A DNA stretch of 64,000 nt from Flavipsychrobacter sp. (GCA_016787265.1 JAEUVF010000013.1:310001-374000); one strand, 5' to 3'. Shown: positions 15,477 through 24,441, counted from the first letter of the stretch. The notes: generated by a model from the letters alone, not told the origin. Translations and numbers: made by a program.

Positions 15477-17963
15477 TTACCACCTCCCCACCAACTTTAC
15501 ATTCAACAACCGTGGCGTCAGACGGTTGGGTATGGCATAAGTGGTGTTGGTGAAATCTTTAATAAGCAGGTAGGAGATCGTATTGGCGCGGTCGACCAGG
15601 TTAAAGACTTCAAGTGAGAGCCAGATGTTTTCGAATTCTCGAAAAGGGGCATGGCGACGGCGGCGCGACCGGTCACTGTTCAGCAAAAGGGCACTGAATC
15701 CCAGGTCCACCCGGATATAAGGATCTATGAACAGGGCATTCCGGTAGCGCACAGAATTTGGTATGTTATAAGGCAGGTTTGAACCATACAGACCATTGAA
15801 GTAAACCTTAATGTTTTTATTGGTGGACAAATAATCCTGAAAGAACATTCCGATGGTCAGCAGGCGGTCAGTTGGTCTGCGCAGGTATCCATTCTGTGTC
15901 AGGGTGCTGTCAACAGGCTGGTTCTGTTCATTAAGTGTGTACTTATAATAGAAATCATCTTTGATGTCTTCACGGGTACGCATGAACCCGATACTCAGGT
16001 AACTTTCTGCATCTTTCACCAATTCTCCATAGAGCCTCGCTTCCAGGCCGGTTGCATAGGCGCGGGCATTGTTCTCTCCAAAATAGCGCAATCGAACATT
16101 GTCGATATCATACGGCACTACATCCCATAAGGATTTGAAATAAGCTTCGGTGCTCAATCGTAATACCTGGTTGAAAGCAGGAAAATGATAATCAAATCCT
16201 CCGCTTACCTGCCAGCTTTTTTGTGCTTTTACATCGGTATTCAGACTGCCATCATACCTTCTTAATTCCCGATAAAATGCTGGTTGCATGTAAAGGCCCG
16301 CACTCGCCCGAAAAATGATATCCTTTTCCCAGCGGGAGGGTTTCCAGCTGATACCTGCCCGGGGTGATACCAGCCATTCTTTATTCAGGTCATTGTAGTT
16401 GATCCGGGCTCCCAGTTGAAGTACTGTGCCGGATGAATCCCCCAGTGAGATATTGTCCTGCCAATAAGCAGCTACCCGATGTATATCCAGGTTCGCATCT
16501 GAACGAAGGGTTTTAAACAAGGCGAGATTTCCAGGTTGATAAGGCAGGCTGTATCCGGCCGAATCCTGGTATTCAAACTCCCGCAACTGATCCCGCACCT
16601 GTTGTCTGTCCAGGGACAAGCCCCATTGGTGAAAATGTCTTCCCCTGTTCAGTGTTCCTTTGTGACTGAGGTTGACCACACCAATTTTAAGTTGATTGCG
16701 GGCATATTGCTGAAATACACCAGCACCAAGCGGATTCACAATCAGACCGAATTCTGGTCTGCTGCGGTCAAAGGAACGCTCTCCAAATAAATACGCCCCG
16801 CTGATATCAATGGCTTCGGCTTCCCTGTTTTCAAACCAGGATGCCAGCCACTTCAATCGAAGATTTTTATTTACCTGTTTGGTTACCGATAACCCGGCCA
16901 TACTGGTTGAATACCGATCCTTCTCACGTCCTTCAAAATAAATATCCAGTCCAATATTACTGGTGAAAAAAGGAGAGAAGACAGAGCTGCTTGGCTGACT
17001 GAAAGAGGGTTCCAGTTCAAAGCGGGTACGCGAAAGATTGCCAAAAAACTCGGCTGACCATTTTTCTGAAAATTTCCAGGTAAACAATCCCTGCAGATCA
17101 GCAGAAGAAGGCACATAATTCCCCTTGGTCTCCTGGCTGCTCAGCAGATTCCGGTTGTTACGGTTACGGACGCCGATTAAATAGGTGAAGGGCTTTTTCT
17201 TACTGCTCCCTTCCAGCTGAAATCCCTGCTCCAATAAACCAACATAGGCTGAGCCACCATATGCTTTGGGCTTTTTATACTGAATGTCCAGAACAGAAGA
17301 GAGTTTATCCCCATACCGCGCCTGAAAACCGCCATTATAAAACTGAACCGTGCGGGTCATTTCAGGATTGATGAAACTGAGCCCTTCCTGTTGACCATTC
17401 CTTACCAGGTAAGGCCGGAAAATTTCAAAATCATTTATATAAATCAGGTTTTCATCGTAGCTGCCACCTCTTACATTATAATTCGATGTGAGCTCATTAT
17501 TGGACCCCACAAATACTTTGATCAGGCTTTCGATTCCACCACCGGGCGATGGAATGTTGATGGCCTGCCTGGGATTGATGGTTACCAGCCCGGATTCTCT
17601 CCTGCTGCGTTCATCCGTTACCGTTATTTCTGCAAGTTCTGTTTTGCCTGGTAACATTCGTATGGGTACAAATTCATTTTCGCTGGCATTTAATAGAAAG
17701 TTCCGTTGGACAGTGATATATCCTGCGTGACTGAACACCAGGGCAAATGCGCGGTTTGCCGGAACCGTTAGTTGAAAAAAGCCGCTGTCGTTTGATTGAA
17801 CCGATTGTTTTTTCCCAAGTACAGTAATTGTTACGGAAGGAATTGGTTGATCATCCTGATCAATAATCCTGCCGCTCAACCGGGCTGTTGTTACCTGAGC
17901 CAGCAAGGTTAAACCGGCAGACAGGAATATTCCCAACAAAAAAATAAATCGCACCCACTTCAT
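15477..17963 (-). CDS. TonB-dependent receptor with carboxypeptidase-regulatory-like domain
   Basis: An 828-residue outer-membrane receptor. It has a signal peptide (about 1-22, LTLLAQ), a CarboxypepD_reg-like domain (about 26-110, ARLSGRIIDQDDQPIPSV), a plug (about 115-225, with NYNVRGGSYDENLIYIND) and a C-terminal barrel ending VKLVGRW. Its start codon overlaps the rpe stop codon (ATGA), so it is read from the TPR-rpe-receptor transcript. No SusD-like gene is adjacent, and the substrate is unknown. Only 11 bp separate its stop from the right arm of the four-helix element. Confidence 0.92.
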   Translation of the reverse strand: MKWVRFIFLLGIFLSAGLTLLAQVTTARLSGRIIDQDDQPIPSVTITVLGKKQSVQSNDSGFFQLTVPANRAFALVFSHAGYITVQRNFLLNASENEFVPIRMLPGKTELAEITVTDERSRRESGLVTINPRQAINIPSPGGGIESLIKVFVGSNNELTSNYNVRGGSYDENLIYINDFEIFRPYLVRNGQQEGLSFINPEMTRTVQFYNGGFQARYGDKLSSVLDIQYKKPKAYGGSAYVGLLEQGFQLEGSSKKKPFTYLIGVRNRNNRNLLSSQETKGNYVPSSADLQGLFTWKFSEKWSAEFFGNLSRTRFELEPSFSQPSSSVFSPFFTSNIGLDIYFEGREKDRYSTSMAGLSVTKQVNKNLRLKWLASWFENREAEAIDISGAYLFGERSFDRSRPEFGLIVNPLGAGVFQQYARNQLKIGVVNLSHKGTLNRGRHFHQWGLSLDRQQVRDQLREFEYQDSAGYSLPYQPGNLALFKTLRSDANLDIHRVAAYWQDNISLGDSSGTVLQLGARINYNDLNKEWLVSPRAGISWKPSRWEKDIIFRASAGLYMQPAFYRELRRYDGSLNTDVKAQKSWQVSGGFDYHFPAFNQVLRLSTEAYFKSLWDVVPYDIDNVRLRYFGENNARAYATGLEARLYGELVKDAESYLSIGFMRTREDIKDDFYYKYTLNEQNQPVDSTLTQNGYLRRPTDRLLTIGMFFQDYLSTNKNIKVYFNGLYGSNLPYNIPNSVRYRNALFIDPYIRVDLGFSALLLNSDRSRRRRHAPFREFENIWLSLEVFNLVDRANTISYLLIKDFTNTTYAIPNRLTPRLLNVKLVGRW

Positions 17964-18613
17964 CAGGCGTCACAATGCTTGAGCGATGAAATTACCTGGC
18001 GGGGATCGGGTGCATGAAACACAGCGCTCCCGGCAACCAGTACATGGGCACCTGCTTCACTTAACTGCCTGGCATTGGAGAGGTCAACTCCGCCGTCAAT
18101 TTCAATTTTCACATCCAGGCCTAACTGATCGATCCGTTGTCTTAACGTTTTTACTTTCTGGTAGGTATGAGGAATAAAGGATTGTCCACCGAAACCGGGA
18201 TTGACACTCATTACCAGTACAACTCCAACATCGGGAAGTATATCCTGTAAAAGCTGAACCGGTGTATGCGGGTTGATCGCCACTCCGGGAATCATTCCAA
18301 GGTCGCGGATCTGTTGTATATTCCTGTGCAAATGCCGGCAGGCTTCATAATGTACCGTCAGGATTTCGGCCCCGGCTCTTGCAAACGCTTCCGTGTACTT
18401 TTCAGGCTCTTCTATCATCAGGTGCACATCAAATAACTTTTGTGTCGTTTTTCGGAGTTGCTGTATGATGGGTAACCCGAAACTGATGTTGTTTACAAAT
18501 CTTCCATCCATTACATCCAGGTGAAACCAGTCGGCTTCACTTTCATTCAACATTCGGGCTTCCGCTTCCAGGTGGAGGAAATTGGAGGCTAATAAAGAGG
18601 GGGCTACAATCAT
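17963..18613 (-). CDS. rpe: Ribulose-phosphate 3-epimerase
   Basis: A 216-residue TIM-barrel epimerase that interconverts ribulose-5-phosphate and xylulose-5-phosphate in the pentose phosphate pathway. Motifs are APSLLASNFLHLE, FHLDVMDGRFVNNISFG (metal ligands His and Asp), VLVMSVNPGFGGQSF and EIDGGVDLSNA. Length is normal. It is the middle gene of a minus-strand group, 25 bp after the TPR gene and overlapping the TonB receptor start. Confidence 0.96.
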   Translation of the reverse strand: MIVAPSLLASNFLHLEAEARMLNESEADWFHLDVMDGRFVNNISFGLPIIQQLRKTTQKLFDVHLMIEEPEKYTEAFARAGAEILTVHYEACRHLHRNIQQIRDLGMIPGVAINPHTPVQLLQDILPDVGVVLVMSVNPGFGGQSFIPHTYQKVKTLRQRIDQLGLDVKIEIDGGVDLSNARQLSEAGAHVLVAGSAVFHAPDPRQVISSLKHCDA

Positions 18614-18638
18614 CTTGGTAATTATTCCTTAAATAAAA

Positions 18639-19649
18639 TTATTCTTTTCCTTCAACTCTTTCTGCACCTTCAATGGCTTCTTTAAAGGTTTTGTCCAGCG
18701 AATAGGCGCGTCCATAATTAAGTAATGCCTCCTGTTTCATGCCAAGCGCTTCATAACACCTGCCCTGCCAGTAATAGGCTTCAGGATAGGTGTTAGTAAC
18801 GGTGGCGGCAAGCTTAAATTGCTGCAATGCCTCGTCCAGGTTGTTGGCTTCAAAATAAATGATCCCTTTTTCAACATAGGCTTCCTGGAATTTCCAGTTC
18901 ATCCGGATGCAGGTGTTGAATAATTCCAATGCTTTTGTTTTATTTCCTGTGTTTACATAATAAATGCCCTTAATGAAATAAGGGTCGGCCATCTCCCCCG
19001 AACTATCACGGGCGATCACCTGGTCTGCCAACAGAATAGCGCGATCATTCTTCTTTTCCGCATATATATTGGCTAATGTCAGTCCGGTTAATAATAATGG
19101 CTGGAGTTTAAAGGAATTTTCCAGATCGCGTATGGCTGCCGCAGTATCCGTTTGCTCCAGGTTGAGCAGCCCTCTTTCATACCAGGCTTCGAAATTAGCA
19201 GAGTCTTCTGCTAACATTTTATTGTAAGCCATGATTGCTTCATTCGTCGCGCCATTGTTTACCAGCGCTTCGCTTAAGCGTCTCTGAAAGCCATTGTTTT
19301 CAGGATACTTTTTGATCAGCTCCTCCAGAAACCGAATCGCTTCCCTCGTATTCCCAAGCATGAATAAAATATTCACCAGTTGTTCTGCAATTGCCTCGGA
19401 TGGTTGTAGTTCCCAGGCCTTTGCCAGATCAGCATGAGCTAACTGCAGTTCATCCTGTTGCAACAATAATGCTGCCCGACGCTGGTATAATTCAGTGTTG
19501 CCAGGAGCATCCGCAATACTGTCTGTTAGGCTCCGAAAGGGTGGTTGTGTCAAAATTTCAGAGACATCACCCTGTTCAGTGGTCGAATTGTTACAGGCAG
19601 TGCTGATTGCCCAAACACCCATTATTAACCCGGCAAACCATGATTTCAT
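18639..19649 (-). CDS. Tetratricopeptide-repeat lipoprotein
   Basis: A 336-residue protein with a lipoprotein signal (GVWAISTACNN, Cys about residue 19). Most of the chain is TPR-type helical repeats, for example AIMAYNKMLAEDSANFEAWYERGLL, KALELFNTCI and QEALLNYGRAY (residues ~55-330). TPR proteins are protein-protein scaffolds; the partner here is unknown. It is the first gene of the minus-strand group TPR-rpe-TonB receptor and has a TAGATTTG box 4 nt upstream of its ATG. Confidence 0.85.
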   Translation of the reverse strand: MKSWFAGLIMGVWAISTACNNSTTEQGDVSEILTQPPFRSLTDSIADAPGNTELYQRRAALLLQQDELQLAHADLAKAWELQPSEAIAEQLVNILFMLGNTREAIRFLEELIKKYPENNGFQRRLSEALVNNGATNEAIMAYNKMLAEDSANFEAWYERGLLNLEQTDTAAAIRDLENSFKLQPLLLTGLTLANIYAEKKNDRAILLADQVIARDSSGEMADPYFIKGIYYVNTGNKTKALELFNTCIRMNWKFQEAYVEKGIIYFEANNLDEALQQFKLAATVTNTYPEAYYWQGRCYEALGMKQEALLNYGRAYSLDKTFKEAIEGAERVEGKE

Positions 19650-19653
19650 CTGT

Positions 19654-19661
19654 CAAATCTA
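19654..19661 (-). promoter_or_regulatory. -7 promoter box (TAGATTTG) for TPR-rpe-receptor group
   Basis: TAGATTTG on the minus strand fits TAnnTTTG and ends 4 nt before the ATG at 19649, implying a leaderless or nearly leaderless transcript. No clear -33 element was found. Confidence 0.5.
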
Positions 19662-19691
19662 TGGTTTTCAGTAAAAATGAGTTTATACCAA

Positions 19692-19699
19692 TACATTTG
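19692..19699 (+). promoter_or_regulatory. -7 promoter box (TACATTTG) for TolB-like gene
   Basis: TACATTTG fits the Bacteroidota -7 consensus, 20 nt upstream of the ATG at 19720. It shares the 70-bp divergent spacer with the TPR gene promoter. Confidence 0.5.
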
Positions 19700-19719
19700 C
19701 CGGGTAAATACAAGCTATT

Positions 19720-20826
19720 ATGAGTTCGATTTCATGGATTGCCGCGGGTTTTTTGGCGGTGTTTTCAGGATTTTTTTCAAATGAGCATGGATCCGTCGGG
19801 AACCAGCCTGCTGCATTTGCTGATACCTTACATTATCCGGAAGAGACACACTTTAAAAATCTTCGTCAACTGACTTTTGGCGGTGACAATGCCGAGGCTT
19901 ATTTCAGTTATGATGGCAAATACCTGATTTTTCAGAAAACCTATGTAAAAGAGGGTATTCCATGTGATCAAATCTATATTGGTAAAATCCCAACAAAACC
20001 GGAAGAGCCTTTTGTGCCCAAACTGGTTAGTACAGGAACAGGCAGAACCACCTGCGCCTACTGGTTACCGGATGGTAAACATTTCGTGTATGCATCCACG
20101 CACCTGGGTTCAAAAGATTGTCCCCCGGTTCCGGACCGTTCCAAATATGGCAACAAATACATTTGGCCTTTATACCCTTCCTATGATATTTTTCTCGCAG
20201 ACACCAATGGCGTAATTGTGAAGCAACTGACCAATGCCAAAGGTTATGATGCAGAAGCAACCATTTCACCGGATGGTAAAAAAATGATCTATACCAGTGA
20301 TAAGGATGGTGATCTGGAACTCTATATCATGGATCTGAAAACCGGTAAAGAAAAGCGCATCACACATGATATCGGATACGATGGAGGAGCCTGGTTCAGT
20401 CCGGATGGTAAAAAAATCATCTGGAGAGCAAGCCGCCCGAAAACAGCCGAAGAAATCTCCTCCTACAAAGAATTGCTCGCCGAACACCTGGTGGCACCAA
20501 CCAATATGGAAGTATTTACTGCTAATGCAGATGGTTCCAATATTAAACAAATTACCAGCCTGGGACAAGCCAACTGGGCGCCCATCTTTATGCCCGACAG
20601 CAAACGCATTCTATTTGCTTCCAACCATGAATACCGCAGGGGATTTCCTTTTAACCTGTATATGATGAATGGAGATGGCAGCAACCGGATCAAGATTAGT
20701 CGCGATAAAGGCTTTGACGCCTTCGCCATGTTCAGCTATGATGGTAAAAAAATTGTATTCTGCAGTAACCGAAATAATGGTGGAACGCGCGATACGAATA
20801 TATTTGTAGCAGACTGGGTGGAATAA
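19720..20826 (+). CDS. TolB-like WD40/PD40 beta-propeller protein, exported
   Basis: A 368-residue protein with an N-terminal hydrophobic signal segment and a chain of PD40 repeats (ISPDGKKMIYTSDKDGDLELY, FSPDGKKIIW, PDSKRILFAS, FSYDGKKIVFCSN) that form a TolB-type propeller in the periplasm. No peptidase domain follows, so it is a propeller alone and probably a binding module. The small membrane protein gene begins 23 bp after its stop and is likely co-transcribed. Confidence 0.85.
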   Translation: MSSISWIAAGFLAVFSGFFSNEHGSVGNQPAAFADTLHYPEETHFKNLRQLTFGGDNAEAYFSYDGKYLIFQKTYVKEGIPCDQIYIGKIPTKPEEPFVPKLVSTGTGRTTCAYWLPDGKHFVYASTHLGSKDCPPVPDRSKYGNKYIWPLYPSYDIFLADTNGVIVKQLTNAKGYDAEATISPDGKKMIYTSDKDGDLELYIMDLKTGKEKRITHDIGYDGGAWFSPDGKKIIWRASRPKTAEEISSYKELLAEHLVAPTNMEVFTANADGSNIKQITSLGQANWAPIFMPDSKRILFASNHEYRRGFPFNLYMMNGDGSNRIKISRDKGFDAFAMFSYDGKKIVFCSNRNNGGTRDTNIFVADWVE

Positions 20827-20849
20827 TTGAATCATCAAAACCAAAGAAT

Positions 20850-21317
20850 ATGTACACGGGACTATTGCATTTACACAGTTTTTTACGTTGGATCATCCTG
20901 ATCCTGTTGCTGGTTGCCATTTATCGCCATTACACCGGCATGAGCAAAAAAGCAGGTTATACTGCCGCAGACAGAAAAGTAGATCTGTTCTTAATGATCT
21001 CAGCGCATATCACCCTGCTGGTTGGTTTGTACCAGTGGTTTGTTGGTCCATGGGGATTAAAACTCATCCAGGCCAAAGGTTTTGGTGAAGTGATGAAATC
21101 CTCCGCGGAACGTTTCTTCGCGGTTGAACACATGGTGGGAATGCTGGTGGTGATTGCATTGATCACTGTTGGACGCTCTAAAGGAAAGCCTGCAACTGCC
21201 GGCGCTGTAGAGCATAAAAAAGCATTTGGCCTTTTCGTTGCAGCACTGCTGCTAATTCTGCTCCTTGTTCCCTGGCCGTTCCGGGAAGAACTGGGAAGAG
21301 GATGGTTGGCCAATTAG
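20850..21317 (+). CDS. Small four-helix membrane protein (cytochrome b561-like appearance)
   Basis: A 155-residue integral membrane protein with about four hydrophobic segments: residues ~14-30, ~48-68, ~93-112 and ~125-145. Histidines lie in or near helices (LLHLHSFLRW, ISAHITLLVGLYQW, FAVEHMVGMLVV), which suggests possible haem ligation, but no standard cytochrome motif confirms this. It is conserved-looking in Bacteroidota, and its function is unknown. It lies downstream of the TolB-like gene and ends just before a 14-bp tandem repeat and a strong terminator. Confidence 0.75.
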   Translation: MYTGLLHLHSFLRWIILILLLVAIYRHYTGMSKKAGYTAADRKVDLFLMISAHITLLVGLYQWFVGPWGLKLIQAKGFGEVMKSSAERFFAVEHMVGMLVVIALITVGRSKGKPATAGAVEHKKAFGLFVAALLLILLLVPWPFREELGRGWLAN

Positions 21318-21318
21318 G

Positions 21319-21350
21319 AATTGTGAATTATGAATTGTGAATTATGAATT
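21319..21350. repeat. 14-bp AT-rich tandem repeat (family C)
   Basis: The unit AATTGTGAATTATG occurs 2.3 times in tandem between the stop of the membrane-protein gene and its terminator hairpin. It does not encode protein and resembles other short intergenic repeats in this window only in style. Confidence 0.7.
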
Positions 21351-21384
21351 GCCCCCGATTACAGATGTGATCGGGGGCTTTTTT
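21351..21384 (+). terminator. Intrinsic terminator after TolB-like / membrane protein genes
   Basis: The GC-rich stem GCCCCCGAT / ATCGGGGGC with a 10-nt loop is followed by six T on the plus strand. It sits directly before the stop of the convergent aminotransferase gene (21386). The minus strand has no T-run at the matching position, so it mainly serves the plus-strand genes. Confidence 0.88.
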
Positions 21385-21385
21385 G

Positions 21386-22537
21386 TTAGGTGAATTTCAT
21401 GCCTTCCATGGTTTTTAGGAAGGCTTTCATTTCTTCCAGGGTGCCGATACTAACCCGGCAGTATTTGCCATCCGGCAATTCACTTGATCTCAATACAATG
21501 TTCTTAGTCAGCATATCCGCAGCAAAATCCCCTTTGTATTGCTTTAAATGAAAGAAGATAAAATTGGTGTAGGAAGGTATAACGGTAAAGCCTGAACGTT
21601 TTAATGCATCTTCTGTATACTGGCGTGCTGCCGCATTCAGTTTTTTGGATTGAATGCTGTGACTGGTGTCTTTCAGGCTGGCCATCGCCGCTGTCAGCGA
21701 AAGCGCACTCATGCAAAAATTGCTGTTGCCAAAATAGTTTTCCTGTAAGGATTTGATCGTTGAGGGATCCGCCAATATAAATCCTACCCGCATGCCCGCC
21801 ATGGCGTGAATTTTGGAGAAGGTCCGGATGATGACAATGTTCTTATTCCCTTTTTTTACCAGGGAAAGCATCGACTCATTATATGGCGCATCCAGGAAAT
21901 CAATATAGGCTTCATCTATCGTGACTACCGTCTTCTTGCTGGCTTCTTCACAAAATGCTTTCAGTTTGTCAGGATGTACTACAGTGCCGGTTGGATTCGC
22001 CGGGTTACAGATATATACTTGTGCTGTATCCGGGTCGATAGCTGCTGCCAGGGCATCCAGGTTGTGCACCTGTTGACCATCCAGCGGAATTTCTTTTACC
22101 GGTACACCGATTTTTTTCGCCGTGTTGGGCAGGATTCCAAATGTTGGAGTAGCGGTCACCAGGTTGCCTTTGGAATAATGACGGGCCAGCAGGTTAAGCG
22201 CTTCTCCGGAGCCTGGTGTCAGCAGCAGATGATCGGTTGTTACGCCATAATAATCCGCTAATTGTTTCCGGAATTCCTGTACATGCGGAATATTATACTG
22301 ATAGCGATGAGCCTGCCCAATCAGGTCACTGATCGCTTTTTTAGCCAGGGGTGATAATCCATAGGGATTCTCATTGGAACCCAGGTTGATTAGTGATGGG
22401 TTGGAATTGGGCAGGAGTTGATCCAGGTCTTTGGGCAGATAATCTTCTCCACCCAAACTGTTAAGAGATGCAGTTAATCCCAAAGCTGCCAGTGTCGACT
22501 GTTTCAGCCAATGCCGGCGGTTAATAGTGTTTGACAT
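21386..22537 (-). CDS. Class I/II PLP aminotransferase (HisC-like) with twin-arginine signal
   Basis: A 383-residue fold-type I aminotransferase related to histidinol-phosphate aminotransferase. PLP-lysine motif: IIRTFSKIHAMAGMRVGF; aspartate and asparagine motifs: CNPANPTGTV and TIDEAYIDFLD; substrate-phosphate-type arginine region near RVSIGTLEEM. Unlike normal HisC it starts with INRRHWLKQSTLAALGLTAS, a twin-arginine export signal, so the mature enzyme is probably periplasmic. It is 15 kb from the his operon, so I do not name it hisC. Confidence 0.87.
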   Translation of the reverse strand: MSNTINRRHWLKQSTLAALGLTASLNSLGGEDYLPKDLDQLLPNSNPSLINLGSNENPYGLSPLAKKAISDLIGQAHRYQYNIPHVQEFRKQLADYYGVTTDHLLLTPGSGEALNLLARHYSKGNLVTATPTFGILPNTAKKIGVPVKEIPLDGQQVHNLDALAAAIDPDTAQVYICNPANPTGTVVHPDKLKAFCEEASKKTVVTIDEAYIDFLDAPYNESMLSLVKKGNKNIVIIRTFSKIHAMAGMRVGFILADPSTIKSLQENYFGNSNFCMSALSLTAAMASLKDTSHSIQSKKLNAAARQYTEDALKRSGFTVIPSYTNFIFFHLKQYKGDFAADMLTKNIVLRSSELPDGKYCRVSIGTLEEMKAFLKTMEGMKFT

Positions 22538-22587
22538 AGAATAGCTGTTAGCTGGTTAGAAAGAAAAGTTACATCAAATTCCGGAAA

Positions 22588-23091
22588 TCAGCCCCGCTTG
22601 CCAAGTTCAATTACTTCACAATTTCGCATCTCCGTTCCATCAATTTCAAAACGGATCATGGTCCTTACCTGGTGCCATCCCTGTTTGCCTGCAGCACCCG
22701 GATTCATATGCAGACAGTTCAATTCCGGATCAAATTGCACTTTTAAAATATGTGAATGTCCGGATATAAATAAACCGGCCTTCGTTTCCTTTAATCTTGC
22801 TTTTACTCCTGGTGCATAACGCCCCGGATATCCCCCAATATGTTTCATGAATACCACTACCTGTTCACAGGTGAAACAATTTTCCTCCGGATAAACCGAA
22901 CGGATATCAGTGCCGTCAATATTGCCAAATACTCCTTTCAACAGAAGGCCGGATTGCTGTTCCAGCTCTTTGGCCAATTGAAGACTGCCGAAATCTCCGG
23001 CATGCCAAACCTGGTCGCAGTTGGAAAGATGTGTAAATACCTGGGGATCGAGATAACCATGTGTGTCAGACAAAAGCGCAATTCGGGTCAT
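22588..23091 (-). CDS. YfcE/MJ0936-type metallophosphodiesterase
   Basis: A 167-residue calcineurin-like phosphoesterase. Metal-binding motifs in order: ALLSDTHGYLD (DxH), WHAGDFGS (GDxG), FGNIDG (GNxD), FISGHSHILK (GHSH) and the terminal MNPGAAGKQG. The family hydrolyses phosphodiesters with two metal ions; the natural substrate is unknown. The frame is open up to 23220, but the ATG at 23091 gives MTRIALLSDTHG with the catalytic motif at its usual distance, so the extra 43 residues are rejected. It is divergent from hmgA. Confidence 0.9.
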   Translation of the reverse strand: MTRIALLSDTHGYLDPQVFTHLSNCDQVWHAGDFGSLQLAKELEQQSGLLLKGVFGNIDGTDIRSVYPEENCFTCEQVVVFMKHIGGYPGRYAPGVKARLKETKAGLFISGHSHILKVQFDPELNCLHMNPGAAGKQGWHQVRTMIRFEIDGTEMRNCEVIELGKRG

Positions 23092-23110
23092 GGGTAAAAA
23101 TAGGATTTTG

Positions 23111-23118
23111 TACTTTCG
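23111..23118 (+). promoter_or_regulatory. -7-like box (TACTTTCG) upstream of hmgA
   Basis: TACTTTCG resembles TAnnTTTG with one change and lies 15 nt before the hmgA ATG, in the 42-bp divergent spacer with the phosphoesterase gene. Confidence 0.4.
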
Positions 23119-23133
23119 TGCCACGATTGATTT

Positions 23134-24291
23134 ATGCCACATTATCATACACTGGGAACAATTCCCCATAAACGTCATACACAGTTCAGAAAGCCGGATG
23201 GAACCCTCTATTCTGAGCAACTTTTTTCAACGGAAGGATTCTCCAACGATTATTCCATTTTATATCACTGTCATCCGCCAACCCAGATCATCCACACAGA
23301 TCCGCCTGTTTCCGTGATGCCGGAAATAGCGGAAGAAAAAATGCTGCAGCATCGCAGTTTTGAAGGGTTTAAGATTCCTCCTGCGGATGATTATCTGGAA
23401 AGCCGGAAAGCCATCCTGGTGAACAACGATTGCCATGTAGTACTGGCTGCTCCCCGGAAAGGCAGGACGGATTATTTCTTCAAGAATACGGATGCCGATG
23501 AACTGATTTTTGTGCACGAAGGTTCCGGCGTTGTGCTAACCCAATATGGCAAATTGCCTTTTTCTTATGGCGATTATATCCTGCTTCCCCGGGGTACCAT
23601 TTACCAGATTGAGTTTGCCACAACAGACAACCGGCTTTTTATAGTCGAGTCCTTTAGTCCGATTCGCTATCCCAAACGTTATTTGTCCAGGTATGGTCAA
23701 TTGCTGGAGCATTCTCCTTTTTGTGAACGTGATATCCGGCCGCCCCAGGACCTGGTTACCATTGATGAGGAGGGTGATTTCCTGATCAAAGCCAAAAAGA
23801 AGGGGATCCTGTATGGATTGCATTACGGGCATCATCCCTTTGATGTGGTGGGTTGGGACGGATGTTGTTATCCCTTCATATTCAGTATCCACGATTTCGA
23901 ACCCATCACCGGTCGGGTACACCAGCCGCCGCCGGTTCACCAGACCTTTGAAGCCCATAATTTTGTGGTTTGTTCTTTTGTGCCCCGGCTGTACGATTAT
24001 CATCCCCAAGCCATTCCTGCACCTTATAATCACAGCAATATCGATTCGGATGAACTTCTGTACTATGTTGATGGCGATTTTATGAGCCGTAAAAATGTTA
24101 CCAGGGGGATGATTACCCTGCATCCGGCCGGTATCCCGCATGGCCCGCACCCCGGTGCTGTTGAAAAAAGCATCGGTAAAAAGGAAACCGGGGAACTTGC
24201 TGTGATGGTGGATACCTTCCATCCCCTCCAGCTCACCAAAACCGCCCTTGAAATTGAGAACCAGGGGTATACGATGAGTTGGGCGGAATAA
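23134..24291 (+). CDS. hmgA: Homogentisate 1,2-dioxygenase
   Basis: A 385-residue cupin-type non-haem iron dioxygenase that opens the ring of homogentisate to maleylacetoacetate in tyrosine/phenylalanine breakdown. The N-terminal part shows GTIPHKRHTQFRKPDG. Likely iron ligands are in VHQTFEAHNF (His and Glu) and HPAGIPHGPHPG (His), matching the known His-Glu-His set by position. It is a short bacterial form. No maleylacetoacetate isomerase or fumarylacetoacetase gene is adjacent, so the rest of the pathway must lie elsewhere. Confidence 0.93.
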   Translation: MPHYHTLGTIPHKRHTQFRKPDGTLYSEQLFSTEGFSNDYSILYHCHPPTQIIHTDPPVSVMPEIAEEKMLQHRSFEGFKIPPADDYLESRKAILVNNDCHVVLAAPRKGRTDYFFKNTDADELIFVHEGSGVVLTQYGKLPFSYGDYILLPRGTIYQIEFATTDNRLFIVESFSPIRYPKRYLSRYGQLLEHSPFCERDIRPPQDLVTIDEEGDFLIKAKKKGILYGLHYGHHPFDVVGWDGCCYPFIFSIHDFEPITGRVHQPPPVHQTFEAHNFVVCSFVPRLYDYHPQAIPAPYNHSNIDSDELLYYVDGDFMSRKNVTRGMITLHPAGIPHGPHPGAVEKSIGKKETGELAVMVDTFHPLQLTKTALEIENQGYTMSWAE

Positions 24292-24292
24292 G

Positions 24293-24378
24293 GAAGTGAA
24301 AGGTGAAAGGTGAAAAGTGAAAGATTGTGAGAGGTGAGAGGTGAGAGGTGAGACGTGAGACGTGAAATGTCAAAGGGT
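24293..24378. repeat. Family-B repeat, left arm (GGTGAAA / GTGAGAG tandem)
   Basis: Directly after the hmgA stop comes a tandem of GGTGAAA-type units (perfect arm 24299-24322), continuing as GTGAGAG and GTGAGAC units. Its first 24 bases are perfectly complementary to 24477-24500, so it is the left half of an inverted-repeat element of about 210 bp. Confidence 0.8.
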
Positions 24379-24393
24379 TGGGGAGAACTCCAA

Positions 24394-24429
24394 AACAAGT
24401 GGGTACTGGAGGTCCGGTATCCACTTGTT
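24394..24429. repeat. AAGTGGGTACC-type palindrome, copy 1
   Basis: A 36-base near-perfect hairpin: 17-nt arms (24394-24410 and 24413-24429) around GG. The two deviations from perfect pairing allow G-U pairs in RNA. The same palindrome core recurs at 36766-36799. It sits between the two inverted family-B arms downstream of hmgA. No strong T-run follows on the plus strand. Confidence 0.8.
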
Positions 24430-24441
24430 ATTTAAACACCA

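Noticed and set aside
21386..22537. Naming the Tat-signal aminotransferase hisC
   Set aside because: It is outside the his operon and carries an export signal, so cytoplasmic histidine synthesis is doubtful.
22588..23220. Longer start for the phosphoesterase at 23220
   Set aside because: The first 43 residues overlap the hmgA start and promoter region and precede a complete catalytic N-terminus.
23536..24222. Minus-strand open frame of 228 codons opposite hmgA
   Set aside because: hmgA is clear on the plus strand; the antisense frame has no motif or promoter.
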